Shown piece after piece: positions 43,804-52,913 of a DNA stretch of 64,000 nucleotides. This DNA is from Parafilimonas terrae (GTDB lineage Bacteria; Bacteroidota; Bacteroidia; Chitinophagales; Chitinophagaceae), in contig NZ_FOXQ01000013.1 in the NCBI RefSeq assembly GCF_900115755.1, forward strand, positions 1-64,000. Reading direction: 5' to 3'. How positions within the stretch are numbered: position 1 is the first letter of the stretch; every line of letters begins with the position of its first letter. The translations under genes and the position numbers were made by a program. The notes under the pieces are model-generated. The model saw nothing but the letters and a program-made list of their open reading frames with translations, did no database searches and was not told where the DNA came from.

Positions 43804-45285
43804 TTATTCCCCAAGGTTCTTTACAAGTTCAGCCTTCCATTTTTCATAGCTTTTCTCGTAAAGCTTTTTACCGTTTGGCTCAACAAGCTTTACACATTTC
43901 ATATTCGTAAAAGCATCTTTAGGGCTTTCAAATATTTTAGCGCCAATGCCTGCGCCTAAAGCAGCGCCCACACTTCCATCATTATTGTATAATTCAACCG
44001 GCACATTCGTAATGTTTACAAAAGCATCTACAAATACATCGCTTAAAAACATATTGGCTTTGCCGGCCCGAATAACTTTCGGTTCAATATTATTCTCACG
44101 CATTATATCGAGCCCGTAACGAAATGCATAAGCAATGCCTTCCTGTGCAGCACGGTAAACATGTGCAGGCGTATGCTTATTTAAATCGATATTTATTATT
44201 GATGAACCAGGCAGTTTATTATTAAGCATTCGCTCAGCGCCATTACCAAAAGGAAAAACCAGTAAACCTTCGCTGCCTTGGGGAATGGCAGCAGCTTCTT
44301 CATTCAATTGAGAATATGTTTTATTGCTGCCCATACATTTCCTTATCCAGCTATTCATAATGCCCGTTCCATTTATGCAAAGCAATACACCTATCCGCTT
44401 GTTATCTTTTGTATAATTAAGATGGGCAAAACTGTTTACGCGGCTTTGTTTATCATATACCAAATCATCGGCAACAGTATAAATAACGCCCGAAGTGCCT
44501 GCGGTTGCAGCTACTTCGCCCGGCTCCATCACATTCAACGAAAGTGCATTGTTTAGCTGGTCGCCAGCCTTATAACTCACAGGAATGCCATGTTTTAAAC
44601 CAAGCTTACCGGCAACGTCTTCTTTTAAAAAACCATGGGTGCTGAAAACAGCTTTACAATCAGGGATGATATCATTCTTAAAACCGAAAAACTGCATTAC
44701 ATCTTTTGATATTTCCTCATGCTTAAAGTCCCAGAATATGCCTTCGGAAAGCGCAGATGGCGTGGTGGTGATATCACCCGTTAAGCGCATGGCAATAAAA
44801 TCACCGGGCAACATTATTTTGAATACCTGTTTAAATATTTCAGGTTCATTTTCTTTTAACCAGGCAAGTTTCGCCGCAGTAAAATTGCCGGGTGAGTTTA
44901 ACAGGCAGCTTAAACATTTTTCTTCGCCAATACTTTCAAATGCTTTTTCGCCGTAAGGCACAGCGCGGCTATCGCACCATATTATGCTGTTGCGTAGAGG
45001 AAGCTGCGCTTCGTTCACCGCAACAAGGCCGTGCATCTGGTATCCAATACCAATGGCAGCAATATCTTTCGGATCATACTTTCCTGAAACATTTGCCTGC
45101 ATTAAAGCCTGCTGAAAATATGCCCACCATGAATCGGGGTTTTGTTCGGCCCAGCCATTTTGAAGGCTTATGATCGGCGCTTCGGTTTCGGGATATTGCG
45201 CAGAAACAATGGCCTGCTGCGTTGCCGCATCCACTATAGAAATTTTAACCGATGAAGTTCCTATATCTATACCAAGCAAAAGCAT
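43804..45285 (-). CDS. xylB: Xylulokinase (FGGY carbohydrate kinase)
   Basis: The 493-residue protein fits xylulokinase: GIDIGTSSVKISIVD at the start, NGWAEQNPDSWW, GIGYQMHGLVAVNE, IIWCDSRA, KLAWLKENEPEIF, and the adenosine region TAGTSGVIYTVAD. It phosphorylates D-xylulose (or a related ketose) to the 5-phosphate for the pentose phosphate route. It is followed downstream by the remnant at 43661. It sits at the end of the sugar locus, separated from it by an opposite-strand hemerythrin gene. No xylose isomerase of the classic type is seen nearby. Confidence 0.9.
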   Translation of the reverse strand: MLLLGIDIGTSSVKISIVDAATQQAIVSAQYPETEAPIISLQNGWAEQNPDSWWAYFQQALMQANVSGKYDPKDIAAIGIGYQMHGLVAVNEAQLPLRNSIIWCDSRAVPYGEKAFESIGEEKCLSCLLNSPGNFTAAKLAWLKENEPEIFKQVFKIMLPGDFIAMRLTGDITTTPSALSEGIFWDFKHEEISKDVMQFFGFKNDIIPDCKAVFSTHGFLKEDVAGKLGLKHGIPVSYKAGDQLNNALSLNVMEPGEVAATAGTSGVIYTVADDLVYDKQSRVNSFAHLNYTKDNKRIGVLLCINGTGIMNSWIRKCMGSNKTYSQLNEEAAAIPQGSEGLLVFPFGNGAERMLNNKLPGSSIINIDLNKHTPAHVYRAAQEGIAYAFRYGLDIMRENNIEPKVIRAGKANMFLSDVFVDAFVNITNVPVELYNNDGSVGAALGAGIGAKIFESPKDAFTNMKCVKLVEPNGKKLYEKSYEKWKAELVKNLGE

Positions 45286-45504
45286 TTTTTAAAATTTTAG
45301 CAGGCGAAATTAATGATAGATAATGATTAATGCAACCGATTTAAATTTATGGTTTTTCAGAGATTTTGTAAGTTCGGGAATCTGCTGCAATTAAAACAGC
45401 TAATGCATATAGTTCTTGCATCGCATAAATAAATTGCATGACCAGTTTGCAATAACAAAAGAATGATCACACATAATAATACAACAATAAAAACCATTTG
45501 AGCA

Positions 45505-45993
45505 ATGCCTATTAAAAGAAACGAAAACCTTGTTCAGCTTTCAAGAGACCATCATGCCACATTATTGTCTTGCTGGAAGATAAGAACAGGTTTAAAACTG
45601 AACATTGACACGGCACGTATAAAAGCTTATGTGCAATATTTCTGGGAGGTACATATACACCCACATTTTATTGAAGAAGAAACAATTTTATTTGTGCCGG
45701 TAAAAGATGCGGCTGTACAAAAAGCATTGAATGAACATGCTGATATTAGTAAACAGGTTGAATCGATTATGGCCTCGCCAATTGTTCAGCCACAGCAACT
45801 GGCAACACTTGCCGACACGGTTGATAACCACGTGCGCTATGAAGAACGGGAACTGTTTCCGCATCTTGAAAATATATTAACGGAAGTGCAGCTAAAAGAA
45901 ATAGGTAGCCGGCTGCAGGCAACAGCCGGCACTGTTTGTAATGATGATTTTACAGATGAATTCTGGAAAGCCGGGCCACAGCAAAATAATTAA
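45505..45993 (+). CDS. Hemerythrin-like domain protein
   Basis: The 162-residue protein has the hemerythrin HHE iron-binding pattern: LSRDHHATLLSC, VHIHPHFIEEETILF and VDNHVRYEERELFPHLE. These four-helix proteins bind oxygen, NO or metal, and help with iron or nitrosative stress. It lies alone on the plus strand inside the sugar locus, between xylB and the first DUF1080 gene, and could have been inserted there. Confidence 0.85.
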   Translation: MPIKRNENLVQLSRDHHATLLSCWKIRTGLKLNIDTARIKAYVQYFWEVHIHPHFIEEETILFVPVKDAAVQKALNEHADISKQVESIMASPIVQPQQLATLADTVDNHVRYEERELFPHLENILTEVQLKEIGSRLQATAGTVCNDDFTDEFWKAGPQQNN

Positions 45994-46021
45994 TGCTGAA
46001 GTTATTTATACTTATTTTAAA

Positions 46022-46162
46022 CACATAGAAACATAGTAACTATTTAGGATGACGCATTTAGCATCAAGCAAGTGCAAAGCGGATGATAGTATTTTCATCT
46101 TAGATGAAAGTCTTCGTGTTGCTCTTTGCCCTTGTTAATGCTAAAGACTATGTGCCTATGTG
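46022..46162. repeat. Long inverted repeat with internal stems
   Basis: CACATAGAAACATAGT (46022-46037) and ACTATGTGCCTATGTG (46147-46162) match at 14 of 16 positions. Between them a further stem TTTCATCT/AGATGAAA is visible. It fills the gap between convergent hemerythrin and DUF1080 genes and shares the CACAnA style with the pairs at 8135 and 9819. Confidence 0.5.
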
Positions 46163-46207
46163 GTTTGTTTCAAAAGCCCTGTTCGCAGTATGAACCTTTT
46201 AAATTCC

Positions 46208-47002
46208 TTATTTCAGTTCTTTAATCTTAATATTTTTAAAAGAAACCTTCATGATATGCCCTGCATGCATTTGCAGTCCTATTAATCCTGATGCTTTGCG
46301 GTTGGCGGTATCATCGTCTGTAACATCGCACATTAATACATCATTAATATAATGCTGCAAATGATTGCCTTTAGCAACAATGCGGCAAGTGTTCCAGCCA
46401 GCATTTATTTTAGCTTTTAAAGAATCGGGGTTGCCCAACGAATCATTTATTATGGCAGGAGACCATACATTTCTTTTTGCCAGGTTACTAATTGAATCAG
46501 TTACCGGCGGCAGCGTTACTTTTTGCCCGCGGAATGCCACAATGCAGCGGGCCCTTTCTTCATAATTCTGCCCGGTGTAAGTATTGGCGCCATCAATATC
46601 CATTTGATAACCTCTTAACCCAAACGGAACACCTTCCACCTCTTCGCTCCTGTATTGAATACCGCTGTTGCCTTCAGCAGAAATTTCATATTCCGCTGTA
46701 AGCTCAAAATCTCCCGGTGTGCCATCTTTCCATATTAAAAACGTGTTCGCTTTTAAAGGCGTGGATTCAGGCGTTACCTGTCCAACAATAGCCCCGTCTT
46801 CCACATGCCACACAGCCGTATCGCCTTCCCAGCCATTTAAAGTGCTGCCATCAAATATGCTTACAAAACCTGTGGAGTCAGGTGAACCTTGTTCTGTAGC
46901 TTCTGTATTGCCGTTGGCAGAATTACAACCGCTAAAAACAAAAGCTCCTGTTACAATAGCAAAGCCGCAAAGGCCTGCGAGCTGTTTTATTTTTTTATTC
47001 AT
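46208..47002 (-). CDS. DUF1080 lipoprotein (3-keto-disaccharide hydrolase family), paralog 1
   Basis: The 264-residue protein has a lipoprotein signal ending FVFSGC (Cys26). It holds the DUF1080/3-keto-disac_hyd concanavalin-like domain: FVSIFDGSTLNGWEGDTAVWHVEDGAIVG, NTFLIWKDGTPGDFELTAEY, then NSGIQYRSEE and GYQMDIDGANTYTGQNYEERARCI. Members cleave or convert 3-keto-glycosides made by a dehydrogenase. It is the last enzyme of the locus, with a Gfo/Idh/MocA dehydrogenase 220 bp upstream. A second paralog lies at 48423. Confidence 0.9.
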   Translation of the reverse strand: MNKKIKQLAGLCGFAIVTGAFVFSGCNSANGNTEATEQGSPDSTGFVSIFDGSTLNGWEGDTAVWHVEDGAIVGQVTPESTPLKANTFLIWKDGTPGDFELTAEYEISAEGNSGIQYRSEEVEGVPFGLRGYQMDIDGANTYTGQNYEERARCIVAFRGQKVTLPPVTDSISNLAKRNVWSPAIINDSLGNPDSLKAKINAGWNTCRIVAKGNHLQHYINDVLMCDVTDDDTANRKASGLIGLQMHAGHIMKVSFKNIKIKELK

Positions 47003-47065
47003 GATAAAAATTATTGTTTAGATATTGTTTTATTGTTCCAATCAATGTTTCTTTTTATCTGTTCA

Positions 47066-47224
47066 AAGGTTTACGGGTTCGCTTGTTCACAAGTTTTTTC
47101 CAAGTTCCTATTTCCCCTTCAACTTATCAACTATTCAACCCAATCAACCGTTCAACCAATTCCCAATTACAAATTCTTAATTCCTCCCAATCAACCACTC
47201 AACTAATCAACCAATCAACTACTC
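47066..47224 (-). repeat. Composite intergenic repeat, copy 2 (R1)
   Basis: Read on the minus strand it shows GTTGATTGGTTGATTAGTTG units, GAATTTGTAATTGGGAATTGG, further GTTGATAAGTTGAA units and AACAAGCGAACCCGTAAACC. Block order and sequence match 5997-6112. It fills the gap between the dehydrogenase and DUF1080 paralog 1. Confidence 0.6.
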
Positions 47225-48368
47225 ACTCAATCTCCTTCCAGCTTCCAGAAGCGGCAGATTCAAGCACAGCTTCGCAAACCTGCTGCGTTTCAAAAGCATC
47301 ACGGAAAGTGGGAGAACAAGGTTCGCCTGTTTCCAAACTCTTCAGAAAATCTGCCGCCTGGTGAATAAATGAATGTTCATATCCAATGCCAAGCCCCGGC
47401 ACCCACCAATGATCCATATAAGGCTGATCGCCATCTGTTACATGAATGGAGCGCCAGCCGCGAACCCTTGATTCATCTGAATGATCAAAATATTCAAGAC
47501 GGTTGAGATCATGCAAATCCCATTTTATGGATGCATGTTCACCATTAATTTCAAATGTGTAAAGTGCTTTGTGCCCGCGTGCATAACGGGTGGATTCAAA
47601 CAATCCTAAAGAACCATTTGCAAAATGGCAATGAAATATGCAAGCATCATCAATACCTACTTTCTCAACTTTGCCGGTAAGCTGGTGCATGCGTTCTTTT
47701 ACAAAGGTTTCTGTAACGGCATTCACATCTTTAATGCTGCCGTTAAGCCATATTGCGGTATCAATACAATGCGCCAGCAAATCGCCGGTAACGCCGGAAC
47801 CGGCAACATTTGCATCCATGCGCCAAAGGCCTTCGCCGCCTTGAGGTAAGTCGGCACTGATGGTCCAGTCCTGCAGAAAATTAGCGCGGTAATGAAATAT
47901 CTTTCCCAGTTTCCCGGAATCTATAATTTGTTTTGCCAGGCTCACCGCAGGAATACGGCGGTAATTATACCATACTGTATTGGCCACTTTTGCTTTTTCT
48001 ACCGCATCAACCATTTTGCGGGCTTCTTCCACATTGCGGGCAAGCGGTTTTTCAGTAAGCACCATTTTGCCAGCCTGTGCCGCGGCAATGGCTATTTCAG
48101 CATGCGTATCGTTTGGCGTGCATATATCTATCGCGTCAATATCATCCCGCTCAATAAGTTTTTTCCAATCTGTTTCATAAGATTCATAATTCCACTGTTC
48201 GGCAAAAGCCTTTACCCTTTCTTCATTGCGGGCACATGCCGCTTTTAAAACCGGTATATATGCCAGTTCCGGAAAAAAGTTACGAATGCGGTTATAAGCA
48301 TTGGAATGCGTACGGCCCATAAATCCGCAGCCGATCAATCCTATCCTTAATTCTTTTTTATTTGCCAT
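47223..48368 (-). CDS. Gfo/Idh/MocA dehydrogenase of the sugar locus
   Basis: The 381-residue protein has the NAD(P) motif GLIGCGFMG (10-18), EKP (E106-K107-P108) and the catalytic-region His200/Asp203 in [11 protein letters not shown]. Length and the WYNYRRIP and [16 protein letters not shown] stretches fit the sugar-dehydrogenase branch of the family. No signal peptide is seen, so it acts in the cytoplasm. Between two DUF1080 genes it is the likely glycoside 3-dehydrogenase, or a 3-keto-sugar reductase, of the pathway. Confidence 0.9.
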   Translation of the reverse strand: MANKKELRIGLIGCGFMGRTHSNAYNRIRNFFPELAYIPVLKAACARNEERVKAFAEQWNYESYETDWKKLIERDDIDAIDICTPNDTHAEIAIAAAQAGKMVLTEKPLARNVEEARKMVDAVEKAKVANTVWYNYRRIPAVSLAKQIIDSGKLGKIFHYRANFLQDWTISADLPQGGEGLWRMDANVAGSGVTGDLLAHCIDTAIWLNGSIKDVNAVTETFVKERMHQLTGKVEKVGIDDACIFHCHFANGSLGLFESTRYARGHKALYTFEINGEHASIKWDLHDLNRLEYFDHSDESRVRGWRSIHVTDGDQPYMDHWWVPGLGIGYEHSFIHQAADFLKSLETGEPCSPTFRDAFETQQVCEAVLESAASGSWKEIE

Positions 48369-48422
48369 ATTTTATAAAGATTAAAATGTCAAAAAAATCA
48401 GTTTATAATTATTAATATTTTT

Positions 48423-49232
48423 TTATTCAGATAACATCTTTATCATAAAATTTTTATACTCAACTTTCATTGGAGGGCCAACATGTACCTGTACACCCAG
48501 CAACCCGCTGAACGAACGATTGGCCGTATCATTATCTATTACTTCACTCATCAATACACCATTTACATAGTGCCATAAATGATTCCCTTTAGCTATAATA
48601 TGGCATTCATTCCAGCCATCATGAATATATTGAGTGAGCGAATCTTTATCTCCAAGAGATGATGGCTGCGAGGCGGTCCAGATGTTATTTACAGCTAATG
48701 AAGATATAGGTTTGCTAACAACAGGCAACGTTGCTTTTTGACCTCTGAAAGCAATAATGCAGCGGCCGCGCTCTTCATAATTTTGACCGGTATATTGGTT
48801 AGCGCCGTCTATATCTTCCTGGTAACCTCTTAAAGCATAAGGCACATCGGGCACTTCTGTGCTGCGATAATTAATACCACTGTTGCCACCTTTCGTGATG
48901 CGGTAATCCACTTTTAATTCAAAGTTTTTAGTTGTACCGCCGCGCCATATCAAAAATGTGTTCCGCTTTAAGATAGTTGATGGAGTTACTTCGCCTATTA
49001 TACAACCATTTTCAACTTTCCAGTAAGTGGAATCGCCCTGCCAGCCTTTTAATGTTTTCCCATCAAATATGGATAAATAGCCATCATTACTCCTTGCGTT
49101 TTTATTGACATGTGATTTAAATCCTGTCAAAACAAACAAACCCATACACATAGCACTGAAGGCAAATAACCTTAATTCTGATATGGGGCGATTATTCATC
49201 TTATTGAGTGTATTATTCTTTTTAAATATCAT
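48423..49232 (-). CDS. DUF1080 protein (3-keto-disaccharide hydrolase family), paralog 2
   Basis: The 269-residue protein has a hydrophobic signal/anchor (LRLFAFSAMCMGLFVLTGF, about 20-38) with no lipobox Cys, unlike paralog 1. It carries the same domain: LSIFDGKTLKGWQGDSTYWKVENG, NTFLIWRGGTTKNFELKVDY, NSGINYRSTE and QEDIDGANQYTGQNYEERGRCI. The alternative start at residue 12 (MNNRPISEL) may be the real one. It overlaps the TIM-barrel stop by four bases. It is therefore exported but not lipid-anchored, or anchored by its own N-terminus. Confidence 0.88.
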   Translation of the reverse strand: MIFKKNNTLNKMNNRPISELRLFAFSAMCMGLFVLTGFKSHVNKNARSNDGYLSIFDGKTLKGWQGDSTYWKVENGCIIGEVTPSTILKRNTFLIWRGGTTKNFELKVDYRITKGGNSGINYRSTEVPDVPYALRGYQEDIDGANQYTGQNYEERGRCIIAFRGQKATLPVVSKPISSLAVNNIWTASQPSSLGDKDSLTQYIHDGWNECHIIAKGNHLWHYVNGVLMSEVIDNDTANRSFSGLLGVQVHVGPPMKVEYKNFMIKMLSE

Positions 49233-50269
49233 TCACTCCATCCATGCGCTTTTTGTACAGACACCATAGCCGCCAATATATCATTCCAGGTTTGCTGCTG
49301 CATCATTTTCTCATTGGGAAACATGCAACCATCCCAGCAAATATGTTTGAATGCTTTGGTAAGATTTCCCGCATTATCGCGCAGCCAGTAACCGGCATAT
49401 TTCGCAATATCTAATTTGCCATTGGGATCATTCGGCAAACAATGTTTCCCTGTTTTATCATGCGAGCCGGTGCCATGTACCGTGCCATCATTTTGGGCAA
49501 CATGAAAATCAATTGTCCAGGGGCGCAAAGCATCAGTTAATTTCTTCAAACCAGCTTCCAGCGTTGCTTTATCATCCCAGTTAAAATCCTCTGGGAGTAT
49601 GCGGTCTTCGGGAGCGTTGTAGCCTAAAAGATATAAAAAGGTATGCGACATATCTGCCTGGAAACCGATGTTTGGACGATCAACCTGTTCCAGTGTATCA
49701 ATCATTTTTTTCCAGCTATGCATGCCGCCCCAGCATATTTCGCCTTCAGCAGCAAGCTTTTCACCATAATCAGCCGCTACATCGCAGGCTTCGCGAAAAG
49801 TTTGTGCAATAAGCGCTGTATTATTTACAGGGTCTTTTAACCATGAATCAGGATTTACAGCAGAGTCAATACGCACCACGCCATAAGGCCGGATGCCAAT
49901 TTCCCTGAGCAGTTTTCCAACATGACAGGACTTGCGCACCTGTTCAACAAAACGTTTTCTTTCCTCATCACTGCCCATTGCCGAACCACCGTCCGGTGGC
50001 CATATCGGCGCCACGAGGCTTCCGATTTTTAATCCGTAAGAAGCTACTTTATCGGCGAGTTTTTTAATAGCATCATCTGGCTGGTTAATGCCAAAATGCA
50101 CATCGAATAAACCAATATCAACACCATCGAATTTAACGCCGTCAACCTCAGCTTCGGCGGTAAATTTTAATAAAGTATCAAAAGGAATAACCGGTTCAGA
50201 CCCATCTCCTTTTCCTACAACGCCAGGCCAGGTGGCGTTGTGCAGTTTGGGATAATTATTTTCCTGCAT
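49229..50269 (-). CDS. TIM-barrel sugar isomerase/epimerase-like protein
   Basis: The 346-residue cytoplasmic protein is of the AP endonuclease 2/xylose isomerase-like TIM-barrel group: DGVKFDGVDIGLFDVHFG, LKIGSLVAPIWPPDGGSAMG, CWGGMHSWKKMIDTLEQV, PNIGFQADMSHTFLY and TIDFHVAQNDGTVHGTGSHDKTG, with Glu, Asp and His typical of the divalent-metal site. It overlaps DUF1080 paralog 2 by four bases. In this setting it may isomerise or epimerise a 3-keto-sugar or its hydrolysis product. Confidence 0.83.
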   Translation of the reverse strand: MQENNYPKLHNATWPGVVGKGDGSEPVIPFDTLLKFTAEAEVDGVKFDGVDIGLFDVHFGINQPDDAIKKLADKVASYGLKIGSLVAPIWPPDGGSAMGSDEERKRFVEQVRKSCHVGKLLREIGIRPYGVVRIDSAVNPDSWLKDPVNNTALIAQTFREACDVAADYGEKLAAEGEICWGGMHSWKKMIDTLEQVDRPNIGFQADMSHTFLYLLGYNAPEDRILPEDFNWDDKATLEAGLKKLTDALRPWTIDFHVAQNDGTVHGTGSHDKTGKHCLPNDPNGKLDIAKYAGYWLRDNAGNLTKAFKHICWDGCMFPNEKMMQQQTWNDILAAMVSVQKAHGWSE

Positions 50270-50347
50270 ATCGTTAAAAATTTAAGATGAATAATGTAGT
50301 TGTTATTAACTAAGAAAACACTCAATATTCAATAGCGGTAATCCCCG

Positions 50348-50370
50348 CCTGACCGAATCAGTCGGGCAGG
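50348..50370. repeat. CCTGACCG/CGGGCAGG stem-loop
   Basis: CCTGACCG (50348-50355) and CGGGCAGG (50363-50370) pair with one mismatch. The same motif in the other order lies at 62925-62942. It sits in the 209-bp gap between the cupin and TIM-barrel genes, amid AATATTGAAT-type low-complexity sequence. Confidence 0.45.
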
Positions 50371-50478
50371 AATATTCAATTGTAACTTCGCAAAATGAAT
50401 ATTGAATAATGGAGCATTGATTATTGAGTATTTCAAAGAACCTAACCTTAGCCATCAGCATTGGATGAATAAGATGTT

Positions 50479-51693
50479 TTATAATGATAAATCCGGGTTG
50501 CCCGGGCCAAAATGTTTAAGCATAACAATAGGATCGGCTGAAGACTGGTTTGTAATCTTCACGCCTTCTTTTGCAGCGGTTTCGCTCACAAAAAACTCAT
50601 CGTTTGTTAATTGCCCGTAGCGGATAAGCGCCGGTGTTTCTATATTCCACACACCCATTGTGCCATGCCCCTGCATCATAATTAAGCCATAGGCGGCGCT
50701 GTCTTTAATGGTAACGGTTGCACCAGGCAAAACGGTTAATTCTTTTGCGCTGAAAGCATCCGAGCGATAGCAAACCCATTTTTCACTATAGCCTTCTGCT
50801 TCCATTTCTTCAACAGTTCTTACCGACTTCGGCGCCATAAATCTTGTTTCGAGAATATCAGGGTTCGTATTCAAATCCCAGTCAATTATATCCATTAAAG
50901 CATCAAAATTGCCCTTATCTTTTTCGGGTACACCCTGCCATAAAAGCTCTTCGGGAATAATAGCTTCATTCACCAGCGACTGGTACATTGCAAATACATC
51001 GGATGCCTTTTGAGGCTCATACGTGCACATGCTTCCGGGAGCATGCAACATGCCCGGAGGAACATCCCAACCTGTTCCAGGTTCCAGGCGAAAAGCCTGC
51101 GAATAATTGGTGATTTTATTATCGCCTTTTGTAAAATTTTGCAGGCACTCTTTTATTTGTTCCTTAGTTGTGCCGGGCGCAATTCCGAAAAATGTATAAG
51201 GAAAATCGCCACCATGATTGTTAACCTGCGGTGGGAAATAATAGGCTTCCGGTTTACCCTTCTGTCCTATCAATGCAGCCTTTTCATCATTATGATGAAT
51301 ATGATGCGGCAACGGCCCCATGTTATCAAAGAACTTGGAATACATGGGCCAGCTTTGATATTCATTCCAGATGCGGTCGCCAATAAGTGCACCTTTTAAT
51401 TCGTCAACGGCATCTTTTAATAACAGCAGTTCTTCTTTACCGCCATTATTGAAAACAATGAAACTTAAGCCTTCATGTTCCCCGGTTAAAGGCCCGTTCT
51501 TTGCAGGTGTGGTAGAAGAAAACCAGCGCTCATCAATACCTCCTCTCACGCCGCCTAAAATATAATAATCATCGGGGTGAAGTTTTATTCTTCTGCCGGG
51601 CACGCAAAACGATCTTGGCACCCAGTTGGGCGCCAGTCTTAATATCCCCTTTCCCTGATCCAATGCTTGCTGAAATAAATTTGCTTTTTCCAT
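50479..51693 (-). CDS. Cupin-type mannose-6-phosphate-isomerase-like protein
   Basis: The 404-residue protein has an N-terminal part typical of this sugar-locus group (RLAPNWVPRSFCVPGRRIKLHPDD) and a cupin domain. HIHHNDEKA near residue 144 gives the metal histidines, and later come WDVPPGMLHAPGS and a second half with LTVLPGATVTIKDSAAYGLIMMQGHG. It resembles homologs annotated as mannose-6-phosphate isomerase but is not the classical enzyme. It probably isomerises or binds a free sugar. Confidence 0.7.
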   Translation of the reverse strand: MEKANLFQQALDQGKGILRLAPNWVPRSFCVPGRRIKLHPDDYYILGGVRGGIDERWFSSTTPAKNGPLTGEHEGLSFIVFNNGGKEELLLLKDAVDELKGALIGDRIWNEYQSWPMYSKFFDNMGPLPHHIHHNDEKAALIGQKGKPEAYYFPPQVNNHGGDFPYTFFGIAPGTTKEQIKECLQNFTKGDNKITNYSQAFRLEPGTGWDVPPGMLHAPGSMCTYEPQKASDVFAMYQSLVNEAIIPEELLWQGVPEKDKGNFDALMDIIDWDLNTNPDILETRFMAPKSVRTVEEMEAEGYSEKWVCYRSDAFSAKELTVLPGATVTIKDSAAYGLIMMQGHGTMGVWNIETPALIRYGQLTNDEFFVSETAAKEGVKITNQSSADPIVMLKHFGPGNPDLSL

Positions 51694-51740
51694 GGCTGAA
51701 TTTTAGAATCGTTTTAATTTTTATAAACTGGTGTAAAGTA

Positions 51741-52802
51741 TTATTTATTTATTTCTTTTAAAAAGCTTTCAATTTTTTCCGCGGTATGTAAAACCTCAAA
51801 CTCCAATTCGTAATGCCTTGTTTCTCCCGGTTGTAACATAACCAACGCACCCTCTTCTCTTGCTTTTTTTTGACCTATAACCTTATTGGTGCCAGGTTCC
51901 AAACCGGTAACATATTCTCTCTTGCCCCAATGCTGCCAGTTGGTAAGCCAGGGCAATTGTTCTTTCTGAAAATGCAGTGCCACCGCAAGCCCCAAACCGG
52001 AATTATATAAGCCGCAGGCACACCATCCTTCATCATTTGCTGTGCAATCAATAAATGCAGCGGCTTCTCCTCCGCCATTATGCTCCTGCATTACCGGCGG
52101 GCATTTATGGAAATTATTTTTTTTATTGAAGATGGGTTTGCTGCCTTCATCACGGGCCTGCCATTCTCCATTCCATAAAATATCTGTGCCCTCATTGGCC
52201 AAAGGCCAGCCAAAGTTGAAATGATATAACAGCATGTGCGGTGCAGCCTGGTTACCATTATTATTAACCTCATCTTTTATGCGGATAACAGGCTGGCCCA
52301 GGCGGCTTGAAATAGTACGTTTCAATTCAAGCCGCGGACCAAAAATGGATGTTTCCCGTATGCGTCCTGTAATGCTCATTTCCATTTCATTCTGAAAAAG
52401 ATCAGGTTGCAGGATAGATATGATTTCTGCAGGTGTATTACTAATGCGCCCGTGCGCCCCCCTTTCACCATATTCATCTGATTCCGGGCCACCGATATGC
52501 GAAAGGCCGCAGGTAACAAATAAACCACCTCCAAAAGTACGCAGCCAGTCAGCGCCTTTATCTGAAAAAGGTTGCGGCGGCGTTATGCCGGTTTCATTTA
52601 TCCAGGAAAGGCAATGGCTGTTAAAAAAAGTGTCCGCAATATCCATGGCACGGTCCAGCACCACTTTATAACGTAACCCGCTGCCGGTATTAATCCAGGC
52701 AATCCTTGTTCCTTTGCCGGCGCCATTATCAAGCACGGATGTTTCTATACCACCAATCTGCGAAATGTTGGATATTTTATTTTTCCATCCTTCCTGCATC
52801 AC
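51741..52802 (-). CDS. DUF4432 aldose-epimerase-like protein
   Basis: The 353-residue protein matches the DUF4432 group with a galactose-mutarotase-like beta sandwich: DNGAGKGTRIAWINTGSGLRYKVVLDRAMDIADTFF, TFGGGLFVTCGLSHIG, HGRISNTPAEI, LLYHFNFGWPL, and GLEPGTNKVIGQKKARE. The key His residues are present in SHIG, HGRISN and YHFN. It likely acts on a sugar C1 or a keto-sugar and is often found in sugar loci. It lies 112 bp after the cytochrome gene and 48 bp before the cupin. Confidence 0.85.
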   Translation of the reverse strand: MMQEGWKNKISNISQIGGIETSVLDNGAGKGTRIAWINTGSGLRYKVVLDRAMDIADTFFNSHCLSWINETGITPPQPFSDKGADWLRTFGGGLFVTCGLSHIGGPESDEYGERGAHGRISNTPAEIISILQPDLFQNEMEMSITGRIRETSIFGPRLELKRTISSRLGQPVIRIKDEVNNNGNQAAPHMLLYHFNFGWPLANEGTDILWNGEWQARDEGSKPIFNKKNNFHKCPPVMQEHNGGGEAAAFIDCTANDEGWCACGLYNSGLGLAVALHFQKEQLPWLTNWQHWGKREYVTGLEPGTNKVIGQKKAREEGALVMLQPGETRHYELEFEVLHTAEKIESFLKEINK

Positions 52803-52822
52803 TTAAACAGAATGCTTTTATA

Positions 52823-52894
52823 GTGAGTTGTGAATGGTGAGTTGTGAGTAAAATACAAGGTTCCTGTTCTCACAACTCACCACTGACAACTCGC
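52823..52894. repeat. Inverted GTGAGTTGTGA repeat (R2)
   Basis: GTGAGTTGTGAATGGTGAG units at 52823-52849 face CTCACAACTCACCACTGACA at 52869-52890, so the gap can fold on itself. It lies between the cytochrome and DUF4432 genes. Confidence 0.5.
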
Positions 52895-52913
52895 GATTAA
52901 TCATTAAATCTTC

